A DNA stretch of 64,000 nt, taken from positions 186,001-250,000 of the forward strand of contig JBFMCV010000005.1 in assembly GCA_040754335.1 (NCBI GenBank), written 5' to 3'. The position numbers and the translations under genes are program-made. This DNA is from Thermodesulfobacteriota bacterium (lineage in GTDB: Bacteria; Desulfobacterota_D; UBA1144; Nemesobacterales; UBA2774). The number at the start of each line of letters is the position of its first letter. The stretch's first letter is position 1. The notes under the pieces were generated by a model. The model saw only the letters and a list, made by a program, of their open reading frames with translations, had not been told where the DNA came from and searched no databases. Shown here piece by piece: positions 16,829 through 25,745 of this stretch.

Positions 16829-17914
16829 TCAGGCGCTCCTGCCGATGGGATAAGACCCGAGGACTTTGAGATAGACACAATTTTCAGCCACTCTTTCTAA
16901 GAGGCTTTTTATCGCCTTTTCATCCCTGTGCCCTTTGAAATCCACGAAAAAAAGATACTCCCAGGGCCTTTCCTTGGAAGGCCTCGATTCGATCTTGGTC
17001 AGATTCACCCCCGCCTCGGCGAAGGGCTGAAAAAAGGACTTCTGGAGCTCGCCGGGCTTATCCCTGAGCGAGAACACGATCGACGTCCTGTCTTCTCCCG
17101 TGGGGGCGCTTGTGCGGTTCCCGATCACGAAAAATCTGGTCGTATTCCAGTTATTGTCTTCGATGTTCTTCTCGAGAACCTTGAGTTTATATATGGACGC
17201 CGAATGCTCACTGGCCACTGCCGCCACCCCTTTGCTCCGGGATGCGAGCCTCGCGGCTTCCGCGGTGCTGGAGGTCTCCCGGATCTTCCTGTTCGGGAGG
17301 TTTTTGGTCAGCCACTTCCTGCACTGGGCGAGGGGCTGCGGATGGGAAGCTATTGCCTTGACGTCCTTGAGCGTTCCGGATTTGCAGAGCAGGAACAGAT
17401 TTATTTTCTCGAAAAGTTCAGCCGATATCGTGAGGCTTGTGCCGGAAAGCAGATCCAAGACTATACCTATCGACCCTTCGATGGAATTTTCGACCGGCAC
17501 GACGCCGTACAAAGCCCTCCTGTTCTCAACCTCCTCGAAAACGTCCTGGAAGCTGCCTAACGGTATAAGCTCCGAAGAGCCGCCGAACTCGTGAAAAGCC
17601 GCCTGGTGAGAGAAGCTGCCTTCGGGACCGAGATAGGCGACTCTGAGAGGCTGCTGAAGCGCACGGCAGCCCGAAATGATTTCGCGGTAGACCCTCAATA
17701 CCGAATCGTTCGAGAGCGGGCCTGAATTTAGCTCAATGAGCTTCCTTTCGATCTGCCTTTCGCGCACAGGGTCGTATACACCGACGTTGTTCTCGTTCTT
17801 AAGCTCTCCGATCCTAAGCACGACCTCGCCGCGCCTGTTCAGCAAATCCAGCAACTCGCGGTCGATTTCGTCTATTTCTTTTCTGAGTTTTTCGAGGTCT
17901 TGAGAGGAGCCCAT
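16829..17914 (-). CDS. pheA: Chorismate mutase / prephenate dehydratase (P-protein)
   Basis: Bifunctional enzyme of phenylalanine synthesis, 361 residues. The AroQ chorismate mutase domain covers about 1-90 (LRKEIDEIDRELLDLLNRRG; VYDPVREREIE-like block reading VYDPVRERQIER). The prephenate dehydratase domain covers about 92-270 (VAYLGPEGSFSHQAAFHEFG; TSSTAEAARLAS; the catalytic TTR motif in NNWNTTRFFVIG). The ACT regulatory domain (about 280-355) contains the phenylalanine-binding ESRP motif in TKIESRPSKERPWEY. Feedback inhibition by phenylalanine is therefore expected. It stands alone on the minus strand. Confidence 0.95.
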   Translation of the reverse strand: MGSSQDLEKLRKEIDEIDRELLDLLNRRGEVVLRIGELKNENNVGVYDPVRERQIERKLIELNSGPLSNDSVLRVYREIISGCRALQQPLRVAYLGPEGSFSHQAAFHEFGGSSELIPLGSFQDVFEEVENRRALYGVVPVENSIEGSIGIVLDLLSGTSLTISAELFEKINLFLLCKSGTLKDVKAIASHPQPLAQCRKWLTKNLPNRKIRETSSTAEAARLASRSKGVAAVASEHSASIYKLKVLEKNIEDNNWNTTRFFVIGNRTSAPTGEDRTSIVFSLRDKPGELQKSFFQPFAEAGVNLTKIESRPSKERPWEYLFFVDFKGHRDEKAIKSLLERVAENCVYLKVLGSYPIGRSA

Positions 17915-18046
17915 TATTTATTATTCGAGGAGAATTAGGGACAAGGATAGCAACAGGGGAAAATTATGTCAAATAATCCGATTGAGTGATTGTAAATATC
18001 CGCGTAAGGCGCGGGTGAAGGGCGTTTCCCGCTTTATCCGAAACCG

Positions 18047-18568
18047 TCATAGCTCCCTCTCCTGCACGCCTGAATCCATGATGGCGGCCTTCCTGATTAC
18101 GGATTTATCCACGAAGATGGGGGACTTCATTCTCGAAGCAAGCGCTATCGCATCGCTCGGGCGGGCGTCGATATTCGATACCTTCCCGTTTACGGATACG
18201 ACCACCTGTGCGTAAAATACCTGGTCGCGGAGGTCAGTTATTATTATCCTCTTGACCTCGGCGTTAAGCGTCCTTACCATAGCCGCTACAAGGTCATACG
18301 TCATCGGACGCGGCGGTATCATTCCCGAAAGCCCGATCTCTATGGACCTCGCCTCACAGAGCCCCACCCATATGGGAAGAACAGTCTCCTTTTTCTTGTC
18401 CGTGAGAAGGACTATCGGTGTCTGGGTCGCCCGGTCGAACCCGAGGGCCTCGATCTCCATCTCCTGAAGGGCGTCATCGCTCTTTTTTTCCACACCGAGG
18501 GCAGCCGCAACAGCCGCGAGCACTATGACGCCCAATGCAACACACATGGATTTTGTCCTGATGCCCAT
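18047..18568 (-). CDS. DUF151 / bifunctional nuclease-domain protein with signal peptide
   Basis: A 173-residue protein whose core (about 38-165) matches the DUF151/BFN fold: EMEIEALGFDRATQTPIVLL, LPIWVGLCEARSIEIGL, PRPMTYDLVA and the strongly conserved NIDARPSDAIALASRMKSPI. It differs from the common form in starting with a hydrophobic segment (about 7-25, MCVALGVIVLAAVAAALG) that reads as a signal peptide, so this version should be exported or periplasmic. Plant and bacterial relatives were described as nucleases, but the biochemical role in bacteria is unsettled. It is monocistronic, near the gspLMN and cupin genes. Confidence 0.82.
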   Translation of the reverse strand: MGIRTKSMCVALGVIVLAAVAAALGVEKKSDDALQEMEIEALGFDRATQTPIVLLTDKKKETVLPIWVGLCEARSIEIGLSGMIPPRPMTYDLVAAMVRTLNAEVKRIIITDLRDQVFYAQVVVSVNGKVSNIDARPSDAIALASRMKSPIFVDKSVIRKAAIMDSGVQEREL

Positions 18569-18689
18569 ATGCAGATACCTCCCGGAAGTAGAATATCACA
18601 AACTCCTTAATATCAGTAAGCGAGCGCCCAGACGCAGACGCTTCCTCTTTACGTCACGAACGTCTTGACTGAGAGTAATGGAGCGGTGT

Positions 18690-18956
18690 CTATTTTTCCC
18701 CTATCATATAAAGGCACCCTTCAGGACCGACCTTCGCTGAATGAACCGCGCCTGCCGGAACGTCGAACCTCTCACCGGGCCCGTACGTGACGGTTTTTCC
18801 CTCCGAGGTCACGGTGATCCGGCCTTCGAGTACTATGTGTGCGGTTATTCCGCTGTGGGTATGGTCGGGGTAATAGGCGTTCGGGCGGTCCCTGTGCATG
18901 AAAATCCCGGAAAACCCCTCATCGCGGAGCCTTTGCTCATGGCTCTTTTCGTTCAT
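18690..18956 (-). CDS. Small cupin-domain protein
   Basis: An 88-residue single-domain cupin. The metal-ligand motif PDHTHSGITAHIVLEG (about 30-45) is followed by the second cupin motif GPGERFDVPAGAVHSAKVG (about 59-77). It is too small to be anything but a single beta-barrel. Such proteins bind a metal and a small ligand or act as simple dioxygenases or isomerases, and the function here is not determinable. It lies 46 bp downstream of gspN on the same strand. Confidence 0.8.
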   Translation of the reverse strand: MNEKSHEQRLRDEGFSGIFMHRDRPNAYYPDHTHSGITAHIVLEGRITVTSEGKTVTYGPGERFDVPAGAVHSAKVGPEGCLYMIGEK

Positions 18957-19002
18957 GGCTCGCCGCCAGGGCTGATTGATGAATTAAGCCGAGTGATGCC
19001 GG

Positions 19003-19893
19003 TCAGAACCTTGTTATCGTTCCCTTTTCGAACCTCGGGTTCTTTATCGTGCCGAGTATCTTGCCGCCAAGGCTCCCGTCCCTCTGTGTCGCCAAGTACG
19101 GAGTCAGGAGCGCTTTGTACTTGGCCATCTGGTCGCCTTTCATCTCGAGGCGGTAACCCAGGTCGATGACGCCGCCCTTCGGTATCTCCCAGAAGAGGGG
19201 AGTGGTGCCGGTTATCTCCAGATTGATGTCCTTGCCCGTCACGTTGAGCGCCAGGATGTTCGTCCTCTTTCCTTCGATATTCCCCTTCACCAGGGACTTG
19301 AGGCCGGTGAAGCTGGGGAGGCTCATTCCCTTGACTTTAATATCCTTGATATCGAGCCTGTCGATCTCGAACTGGAATCCCCCCTTGGGCTCGGGCTCGA
19401 GCTCTATATGCATGCTGCCGTCCATCACGCCGCCCAGTGAAAACAGGCTGCCTCCGTCGGATAAAAGCAATGCCGGCATCGAGTCGATCGAGACGTGCTT
19501 CACGGTGGCATCTATTTCCTTTGCGCGCGACCCGGCCATGCTCACGCTGCCTTCAACCTCTCCGTTCAGAAGCTTGGCCTTGAACGGGAATTTACGGGAT
19601 CCGGTTATAAACGCTAAGACCGACGGCCTTATGCTTAAGGTGTCGATAGCGAGGAACCGGTCCTTCGTTTTGTAGAGCTTTACGCCCTCGAGCCTTATGC
19701 TCAGCAGGGGAGAAACGCTTGCTTTCTCTATCTCCACCTTATAGGGGGTGCTGCTCTCGAGCTCGGCGACGATGCGTTTTTTTATAAGGTCGCCCGGGAA
19801 GGTTATAAAGAGAAAAACAAGGAACGCCGCCAGGAAGAACACAGCGTAGGAGAGCGGCCTCACGTGCCTCAGTTTCATGAGCTTTTCCCTCAT
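19003..19893 (-). CDS. gspN: Type II secretion system protein GspN
   Basis: A 296-residue inner-membrane-anchored protein: a short basic cytoplasmic start, one hydrophobic helix (about 15-32, LSYAVFFLAAFLVFLFITFP), then a periplasmic domain made of repeated beta segments. The segments VEIEKASVSPLLSIRLEGVK and DIKVKGMSLPSFTGLKSLV resemble GspN of delta-proteobacteria and related AsmA-like proteins. It lies one base after gspM and downstream of gspL, which supports the name. In secretion systems GspN is an accessory component and not always present. Confidence 0.8.
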   Translation of the reverse strand: MREKLMKLRHVRPLSYAVFFLAAFLVFLFITFPGDLIKKRIVAELESSTPYKVEIEKASVSPLLSIRLEGVKLYKTKDRFLAIDTLSIRPSVLAFITGSRKFPFKAKLLNGEVEGSVSMAGSRAKEIDATVKHVSIDSMPALLLSDGGSLFSLGGVMDGSMHIELEPEPKGGFQFEIDRLDIKDIKVKGMSLPSFTGLKSLVKGNIEGKRTNILALNVTGKDINLEITGTTPLFWEIPKGGVIDLGYRLEMKGDQMAKYKALLTPYLATQRDGSLGGKILGTIKNPRFEKGTITRF

Positions 19894-19894
19894 A

Positions 19895-20494
19895 TCAGCC
19901 GAGCTCCCTGAACTCGAACGTCGACACCCTAAGCTTGACGGTCATGGAATCCGATTTGTTGAACTTGGTGCTTATATTCAAGTTAGACACCTTGAGGAAC
20001 GAAGGCGTATTTTGAATCTTGTACAATATATCGACCAGGTCCTTGAGCGAGAGGTCCTTAAGCTCGACGTCGATGCTTTTCTCCTCATAAAAATCCTCGG
20101 ACTCCGCTGTTCTTAAGTTTACATCCTTTATGGAAAAATTCTTTCTGTCTATATTCTCGTCCAGCAGTATCTGCTCCACGACGGATATGAGCGGCTCGTT
20201 CTCCTTTTTTATCCTGCGCGATAGCTCCTCTATCCTCTTCTTCGAGCCTTCGTATTCGCTCCTGAGATTTTCTATCCTCACGAGCTCGGTCTCGAGCTGC
20301 TTGACCTGCTTCTCGAGACGCTCCGTGCCGGAAGAAAAGGTATGAAAGACTATATAAACGATAAGCAGACAGAGACCGGCTAGGCCGACCCTCACAGCCC
20401 TTACGTCCCTTTCGGACGAAGAAAGACGCGAAACCCTCTCGCGCAGTTCGCTAAAAGCCCTTTTAATACCGCCGCCTGCAGAACCTATATCCAT
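19895..20494 (-). CDS. gspM: Type II secretion system protein GspM
   Basis: A 199-residue bitopic protein: cytoplasmic N-terminus (1-30), a transmembrane helix (about 34-52, VRVGLAGLCLLIVYIVFHTF), a long coiled coil (about 55-95, ERLEKQVKQLETELVRIENL) and a ferredoxin-like periplasmic domain (about 100-199). It is one base downstream of the gspL-like gene. GspM and GspL form the inner-membrane platform that links the cytoplasmic ATPase GspE to the pseudopilus. Confidence 0.82.
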   Translation of the reverse strand: MDIGSAGGGIKRAFSELRERVSRLSSSERDVRAVRVGLAGLCLLIVYIVFHTFSSGTERLEKQVKQLETELVRIENLRSEYEGSKKRIEELSRRIKKENEPLISVVEQILLDENIDRKNFSIKDVNLRTAESEDFYEEKSIDVELKDLSLKDLVDILYKIQNTPSFLKVSNLNISTKFNKSDSMTVKLRVSTFEFRELG

Positions 20495-20495
20495 G

Positions 20496-21998
20496 TCACA
20501 CTTCCGATTTTACCACCAGTGACAGCTCGAACTTGGTTTTACCGTCGACTGTGTTTCCCGTCTGATTCCTCGTCACGGACTCGAATATTTTGGATTTGGA
20601 CAGGGCCTCTTCTATCTCCGTGACTTCCTGGTAAGAATCGCATACCCCCTGTATCTTGAGTTTGTTATCGCTTTCGAATTTAATATCGTTCACGACGAGC
20701 TTCATGCTCGCGGGCAAGCTCTGGGATATGTCCCTCAGCACCTCAAGCGGCGTGCTCGCGCCCTCGACCCCCCGGATCGTCATGAGCTTTTCCCTCTGCT
20801 TCGACACCTCGGTTTCCATGAACTGGACCGGCCTTGGAATCACCTTCACTTCGGGAAACGTGTCCCTCACGAGCTCGGCGATCTCCGCCTCGAGGACCTT
20901 GACCTCCTTTTTTAGCTCGAAATACCTCGATGCGCTGCTGTACAGGAGAAGTACGAGAAGCAGGGCGAAAAGGATCGCCGGCGCCATGAAAACCCTTCTG
21001 AGCTCCCGGTCGGAGCCAACGTACTTGAATTCGTCCTTCCTGTAGTTAAGGTACCCGCTCTTAAACGAGCTCCCGTAAAGGGCGAGCGCGTAAGACCTCG
21101 CGTATAACTGGGAATTCTCCGAACCGAGATCAGGGATAAAGAGCTTCTTCACATCCCTCCCGAACTCCTTTTTAAAAATATCCGCTATACCCGGCGCCTG
21201 GGAAACCGCCCCCGAGATCAGGATAGTGTTTATCTTCTCTCTGAGCTCCGTCTCGAAAAAATGTAGCGTTTTTTTAATCTCGCTTATCACGGGCGCGAGA
21301 CATTGCTTCAGGTGTTCGCCGCCTTCCCCCGAAAGCTCGGCTTTGGAGAACCCGAATTCGTCTGTCGAAACCCCTCTCAAACCGCACAGATTTTCGACGA
21401 AGAACTCGATCGGCTTCCTCGACGACCTCACGCGCTTCAGTCCGTTTTCATCGAAAAGCGCAAAGCTCATGTCCCCTTCGCCTATATCCACGAGCATAAC
21501 GGGCCTTACGCCCTCGAGGAGCTCGTTCAGGGCCCCTAACGCAATGGGCGTGTAGGTGACGATCTTCGGGTCGATCCCGGCTTTATTGAAATAGCCCACG
21601 GCGGACGCGACTTCCTCCTTTTCGAATACGCATACGAGCGCCTCGGCGCCGCCCTCGCCCCTCACGAGATGATAGGCGTGGCACTTATCCTGTGGTTCGA
21701 AAGTGGATATGTTTTCGAGCTCGAAGCCGTACACCTGGTCTATCTTCTTCGGGTCGACGAAGGGGAATTTTATCACCCTCACAGAGATCGGGTCGACTGA
21801 TAAGGAAACGGCCAGGTCACCCTTGGGAAGTGAGTATTCCCTGAACACATCATTCAATGCTTCGGATGAGTTAGGAGTAAATTCTGAAGATTTCGTACGT
21901 ATGGTCTGAAGAAGCTGGACATCTCTTAATCCTCTTTTAATCAAGGATATCCTTGCATCTTTCTTCCCTATATCAAGCCCTGCGAATCTGCCGTACAT
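20496..21998 (-). CDS. gspL: Type II secretion system protein GspL (PilM/PilN-like fusion)
   Basis: A 500-residue protein. The N-terminal actin-like (PilM/GspL cyto) domain spans about 1-310: FAGLDIGKKDARISLIKRG, PVMLVDIGEGDMSFALFDEN and ILISGAVSQAPGIADIF. A transmembrane helix lies at about 333-352 (MAPAILFALLLVLLLYSSAS), then a coiled coil and a periplasmic PilN/GspL domain (about 360-500). It is the first gene of gspL-gspM-gspN, each separated by a single base. The other secretion genes (gspC-K, gspE/F) are not in this window, so this is a split T2SS locus or an orphan platform module. Confidence 0.82.
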   Translation of the reverse strand: MYGRFAGLDIGKKDARISLIKRGLRDVQLLQTIRTKSSEFTPNSSEALNDVFREYSLPKGDLAVSLSVDPISVRVIKFPFVDPKKIDQVYGFELENISTFEPQDKCHAYHLVRGEGGAEALVCVFEKEEVASAVGYFNKAGIDPKIVTYTPIALGALNELLEGVRPVMLVDIGEGDMSFALFDENGLKRVRSSRKPIEFFVENLCGLRGVSTDEFGFSKAELSGEGGEHLKQCLAPVISEIKKTLHFFETELREKINTILISGAVSQAPGIADIFKKEFGRDVKKLFIPDLGSENSQLYARSYALALYGSSFKSGYLNYRKDEFKYVGSDRELRRVFMAPAILFALLLVLLLYSSASRYFELKKEVKVLEAEIAELVRDTFPEVKVIPRPVQFMETEVSKQREKLMTIRGVEGASTPLEVLRDISQSLPASMKLVVNDIKFESDNKLKIQGVCDSYQEVTEIEEALSKSKIFESVTRNQTGNTVDGKTKFELSLVVKSEV

Positions 21999-22065
21999 GT
22001 TTAAGTAAATTACTTAATCCAGCCCTTTAAATCTAAAGTAAAGCCCTTTTAAAGTCAAATAGATT

Positions 22066-22809
22066 CTATAACCCCTTTGCCCTCGATAACGTGAATACCG
22101 AAACGCCGGAGGCGCCCGATTTGAGTATCTCCCGTGCGCATTCATCCGATGTGGAGCCGGTCGTAAAAACGTCGTCGACTAGCAGTATCGACTTATCCTT
22201 AAATGCTCCGTGGGATGTGACCGAAAACGCCCCCCTTACGTTCCTTCGCCTATCCTCTTCGTTCCTGAACTCGATCTGGGGACGGGTATCCCGGATCTTT
22301 TTAAACGTGAGCAGGTCGCATTCGATCCCTCTCCTCCGCGCGAGGTTATGAGCGAGGAAGGCCGACTGGTTGTATTCCCTGTTCCTAAGCTTGCTCATGT
22401 GCATCGGAACGGGAACCACGAGGTCGAAGCCGCCCTTGGGAAAAGGGAAATTATCCAACAGCAGGGACGAGAGAAAACCTTCCAAGCCGAGCCTGCCCTC
22501 GTATTTGAACTCGTGGATCATGTCCCTGATCTTACCCTCGTAGAGGACTACAGAGCGGGCGGACTCGAAAGAAAAACTCCCCCTCAAACACCTGCCGCAC
22601 AGGTGACCCGGTCCGCCGGGCGACGGGGCCGTAACATCGGCATCAAAATGATCGGCGCTGAAAAAACCGAACGGAGTCCCGCACCTGCCGCATGAGGAAA
22701 AGTCGCTAATGAACTTCACTTCCGAAAAGCAGCTCACGCAGACGGGGTTCTTGTCCGCGACCGGGATATCGCACGTCGAGCATATATTCGGAAATATGAG
22801 ATCGAGCAT
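22066..22809 (-). CDS. comF: ComF family phosphoribosyltransferase-like protein
   Basis: A 247-residue protein of the ComF/GntX family, associated with DNA uptake and transformation. The N-terminal zinc-binding part has Cys pairs in FPNICSTCDIP, VCVSCF, SCGRCGTPFG and HLCGRCLRG. The C-terminal half is a type I phosphoribosyltransferase domain with the PRPP loop ILLVDDVFTTGSTSDECA. The biochemical role in competence is not settled. Relevant here is that comM, another competence-associated gene, is broken by the island 20 kb away. Confidence 0.88.
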   Translation of the reverse strand: MLDLIFPNICSTCDIPVADKNPVCVSCFSEVKFISDFSSCGRCGTPFGFFSADHFDADVTAPSPGGPGHLCGRCLRGSFSFESARSVVLYEGKIRDMIHEFKYEGRLGLEGFLSSLLLDNFPFPKGGFDLVVPVPMHMSKLRNREYNQSAFLAHNLARRRGIECDLLTFKKIRDTRPQIEFRNEEDRRRNVRGAFSVTSHGAFKDKSILLVDDVFTTGSTSDECAREILKSGASGVSVFTLSRAKGL

Positions 22810-22874
22810 TATTCAGGGGTTTAAACCGAACCGTGATACGACCCTCAGGCGCCGGGGACACGAAAAAGACCCCC

Positions 22875-23975
22875 CTATACCCTCATCGGCATTATTACCG
22901 ACAAATAAACCTCGTCGCCCTCGGGCTTGAGGACAGCGGGGCTCAGCTCATCGATCAACCCTATCTGAACTCTTTCGCCCGTGATCACCTCGAGCACGTC
23001 CATCAGGTACCTGGCGTTGAAACCCAGCTCCATGGGCTCGCCCGAATAATCGAGGGGCACCGTTTCCTTCGCCTCGCCGACTTCAGGCGAAACGGAGATG
23101 AGCGTCATGCCGCCCTTGGCGATAACGAACTTCACGCTCCTCGTTTTCTCAGATGAAAGTATCGAGACCCTTTTGAGGGCTTTCAGGAACTCGTTCCTGT
23201 CGAGGGTAAGCGTCGCTTTCGTGACTTCGGGCGTCACCTGGCGGTAGTCGGGAAAATCAGCGTCTATGAGCCTCGCTATGAGTATTATGTCCTCCCCTTC
23301 AGCCATGAAGAAGTTGTCGCCGGCCCCTATCCTGACCTTGTCCGAAAGCTTGAGGACTTTCCTCAGCTCCGCCACGCCCTTTTTGGGTACGACGAAGCCT
23401 TTGCCGAACTTTACCCTGCTGTCTATGCTCTTCTCCACGAGCGAAAGCCTGTGTCCGTCCGTTGCCACGAGCCTAAGGCTCTTGCCGCCCGCCTCCTCGA
23501 AGAAGATGCCCGCGAGGTTCCTCCTCAGCTCGTCCGGAGAGACGGCAAAAATAGTCTTCGATATCATCTCTTCGAGCAGTGCGCTCTCCACGGAAAAAAG
23601 ATTGTCCGAATGGAGCTCGGGGATAATTGGAAAGTCCTCGCTCGGAAGTCCGGCTATTTTGAATACCGCGGACGAGGCCCTTATCTCGACCCAGTGGTTC
23701 CCGATTTCCTCGACCTCAATATCGCCTGTCTCGAGCTCCTTCACGATCTCGTACAGCTTGCGCGCGGGGAGCGCAATGCTGCCCGTCTTCGACACATCTG
23801 CCTGAGACCACGTGCTCATTGTCGTTTCCAGGTCGGTGGCAGAGATACCTATCCTGTTTTTGTTGACGTTCAAGAGGACGTGAGAAAGCACGGGCATGGT
23901 GGCTCGCCTTTCCGAAATCCCCTGAACAAGCCCCAGTTTGAGTGAAAAGTCTTCCGCTCGAGTTTTAAACTTCAT
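22875..23975 (-). CDS. dnaN: DNA polymerase III beta sliding clamp DnaN
   Basis: Ring-forming processivity clamp. The preferred start is the ATG at 23975 (MKFKTRAEDFSLKLGLVQG), which has AGGAGC 9-14 bases upstream, giving 366 residues. A TTG at 24002 would add nine residues without a ribosome site. Family blocks include RRATMPVLSHVLLNVNKNRI, GSIALPARKLYEIVKEL, LVATDGHRLSLVEKSI, PDYRQVTP and the C-terminal EVYLSVIMPMRV-type end (usually YVIMPMRL) that closes the peptide-binding pocket. It lies just past the DnaA-box cluster, in the order dnaA-oriC-dnaN. Confidence 0.96.
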   Translation of the reverse strand: MKFKTRAEDFSLKLGLVQGISERRATMPVLSHVLLNVNKNRIGISATDLETTMSTWSQADVSKTGSIALPARKLYEIVKELETGDIEVEEIGNHWVEIRASSAVFKIAGLPSEDFPIIPELHSDNLFSVESALLEEMISKTIFAVSPDELRRNLAGIFFEEAGGKSLRLVATDGHRLSLVEKSIDSRVKFGKGFVVPKKGVAELRKVLKLSDKVRIGAGDNFFMAEGEDIILIARLIDADFPDYRQVTPEVTKATLTLDRNEFLKALKRVSILSSEKTRSVKFVIAKGGMTLISVSPEVGEAKETVPLDYSGEPMELGFNARYLMDVLEVITGERVQIGLIDELSPAVLKPEGDEVYLSVIMPMRV

Positions 23976-24206
23976 AGTTTCTGCTCCTGCTACGGTATTC
24001 AATCATATTATATGTATATCAGTAGTAATAGTAGTAGAGCCTGTTAAATTGTTGAAAAGCACTAAAACATATCTCTATTAAAAGGAATTTTATGTTTATA
24101 AACCTGTTGGCAATAACGGGGTTTTATCCACATCTATCCACAGATTTTGTCTTGAAATGCGGAGCTGCGATTTCTCCACAAATCTGTCCACATAGTTTTG
24201 CACTTC
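23976..24206. other. oriC: Replication origin (oriC), dnaA-dnaN spacer
   Basis: The spacer holds DnaA boxes, all in the same orientation: TTATCCACA (24124-24132, perfect), CTATCCACA (24134-24142), TTCTCCACA (24172-24180) and CTGTCCACA (24184-24192). A further CTATCCACT (24207-24215) overlaps the dnaA stop. Toward dnaN there is an AT-rich stretch (24000-24110), a candidate unwinding region. It includes five consecutive TAG/TAA triplets at 24023-24037, whose orientation relative to dnaA and dnaN matches the DnaA-trio element described in Bacillus. Two more boxes lie upstream of dnaA. Confidence 0.85.
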
Positions 24207-25745
24207 CTATCCACTTATCAGGCTCTCTATTTTTCTCGACAGCGTTTTCACCGTGTTTTCGAGAGACGGGTCTTTACCGAGGTTGTTTTCTATCTTCTTG
24301 ACCGCGTGTATTACGGTCGAGTGGTCCTTACCCCCGAACTTTTCCCCGATCTCCGGGTAAGAAGCCCCGGTGTACCTTCTGGCGAGGTACATTGTAATCT
24401 GCCTCGGCACGGCGATGTTCTTCTGTTTTTTGTCGGATTTCAGGTCCTGCACCCTTATACCGAAGAAGTTGGCCACTTCCCTCTGAATGCTCTCTATGCT
24501 CAGGAACTTCTTGTCCTGCTGTTTCAGTATGGTCCTTAACACTTCCTTTGCAAGGTCGAGGGTTATCTCGGTTTTGAGCAGCTTGGCGTGGGCGATGATG
24601 TTCGTGAGCGTTCCTTCGAGCTCCCTGATGTTGGATGTCGTGTTCTGCGCCAGGTAGAGCGCGACCTCGTTCGGGAGAATTATCCCTTCGGACTCGGCCT
24701 TGTTCTTGATGATAGCTATCCTCGTCTCCGTTTCGGGCGGCTGTATGTCTGTAATGAGGCCCCATTCGAACCTCGATCTCAGCCTTTCCTCCAGGTACGA
24801 CATATCCTTCGGTGACTTGTCGCTCGTGAGCACTATCTGTTTTTTCGATTCATAGAGGGTGTTGAACGTATGGAAGAATTCCTCCTGCGTGCTCTCCTTC
24901 CCCGCTATGAACTGGATGTCGTCGATCAGCAGCACGTCGCACCCGAACCTGTACCTGTTCCTGAACTCCTCCATCTTGTTCGACTTGATGCTGTTGATTA
25001 CCTGGTTGGTGAAGTGCTCGGCCGAGATGCAGCATACCCTGGCCATGTTCGACGTGGATTTGACGATGTAATTGCCTATCGCGTTTATGAGGTGCGTTTT
25101 TCCGAGCCCCACGCCCCCGTAGATGAATAGCGGGTTATACGCCTCTCCGGGTTTTCTTGCGACGGCGGTCGAGGCCGCGTGCGCGAACTGGTTGCTCGGG
25201 CCGACTATGAACCTGTCGAATGAATAGTTGGGATTGAGCGTGCCGGTGAAAAGCTTGGCCGGTACGGCGTCTTTCGAGTCCGCGGGCTCGTCCTTGGCTC
25301 TCTTCTCTTCCCCTGAGGCTTGTCTATCCTCCGCCGTGACGATTTTTACGGTGACGGATTTTCCGTAGATCTCCCTTATCGTATCGCCGATGAATTCGAG
25401 ATAGTGGTTGTTTATCCAGTCCTTGTCGAACTCGCTGTTCGCCCGGAGCGTCAGGGAATCCCCCGTTTCGGACACGGGTTTTAACGGCGCGAACCAGAAA
25501 AACACCTGGGGATTTGATTTCTTTTTTATCCTTTCGAGGACACGGTCCCAGACGACAGGCTTGTGTTCGGGGCCTTCGCCTGCCTGGTGCGGCTTGGTGG
25601 GCCGGAACGATTGTCCTATAAAAAACTCGAGTCCCTTTCCGTCATCCTTTTTGTCAGTAAACAGCGTTCTGAGATTATGCTTCAGGGGCGTTCTTTTAGC
25701 GGCCAATGTCCTCTGCTCCTCCAAATCAAGAGATAACTTATCCAC
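24207..25745 (-). CDS. dnaA: Chromosomal replication initiator DnaA
   Basis: AAA+ initiator that binds DnaA boxes and melts oriC. From the GTG at 25745 it has 512 residues: an unusual N-terminal extension (1-62), domain I (about 65-135, VWDRVLERIKKKSNPQVFFW), a linker, the AAA+ domain with Walker A GGVGLGKTH (210-218) and Walker B LLIDDIQF, and domain IV with the signature GGKDHSTVIHAVKKI. The GTG overlaps a perfect DnaA box (25738-25746). A TTG at 25706 preceded by GGAGGAGC is an equally plausible start and would give 499 residues. An autoregulatory role for the overlapping box is likely whichever start is used. Confidence 0.97.
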   Translation of the reverse strand: MDKLSLDLEEQRTLAAKRTPLKHNLRTLFTDKKDDGKGLEFFIGQSFRPTKPHQAGEGPEHKPVVWDRVLERIKKKSNPQVFFWFAPLKPVSETGDSLTLRANSEFDKDWINNHYLEFIGDTIREIYGKSVTVKIVTAEDRQASGEEKRAKDEPADSKDAVPAKLFTGTLNPNYSFDRFIVGPSNQFAHAASTAVARKPGEAYNPLFIYGGVGLGKTHLINAIGNYIVKSTSNMARVCCISAEHFTNQVINSIKSNKMEEFRNRYRFGCDVLLIDDIQFIAGKESTQEEFFHTFNTLYESKKQIVLTSDKSPKDMSYLEERLRSRFEWGLITDIQPPETETRIAIIKNKAESEGIILPNEVALYLAQNTTSNIRELEGTLTNIIAHAKLLKTEITLDLAKEVLRTILKQQDKKFLSIESIQREVANFFGIRVQDLKSDKKQKNIAVPRQITMYLARRYTGASYPEIGEKFGGKDHSTVIHAVKKIENNLGKDPSLENTVKTLSRKIESLISG

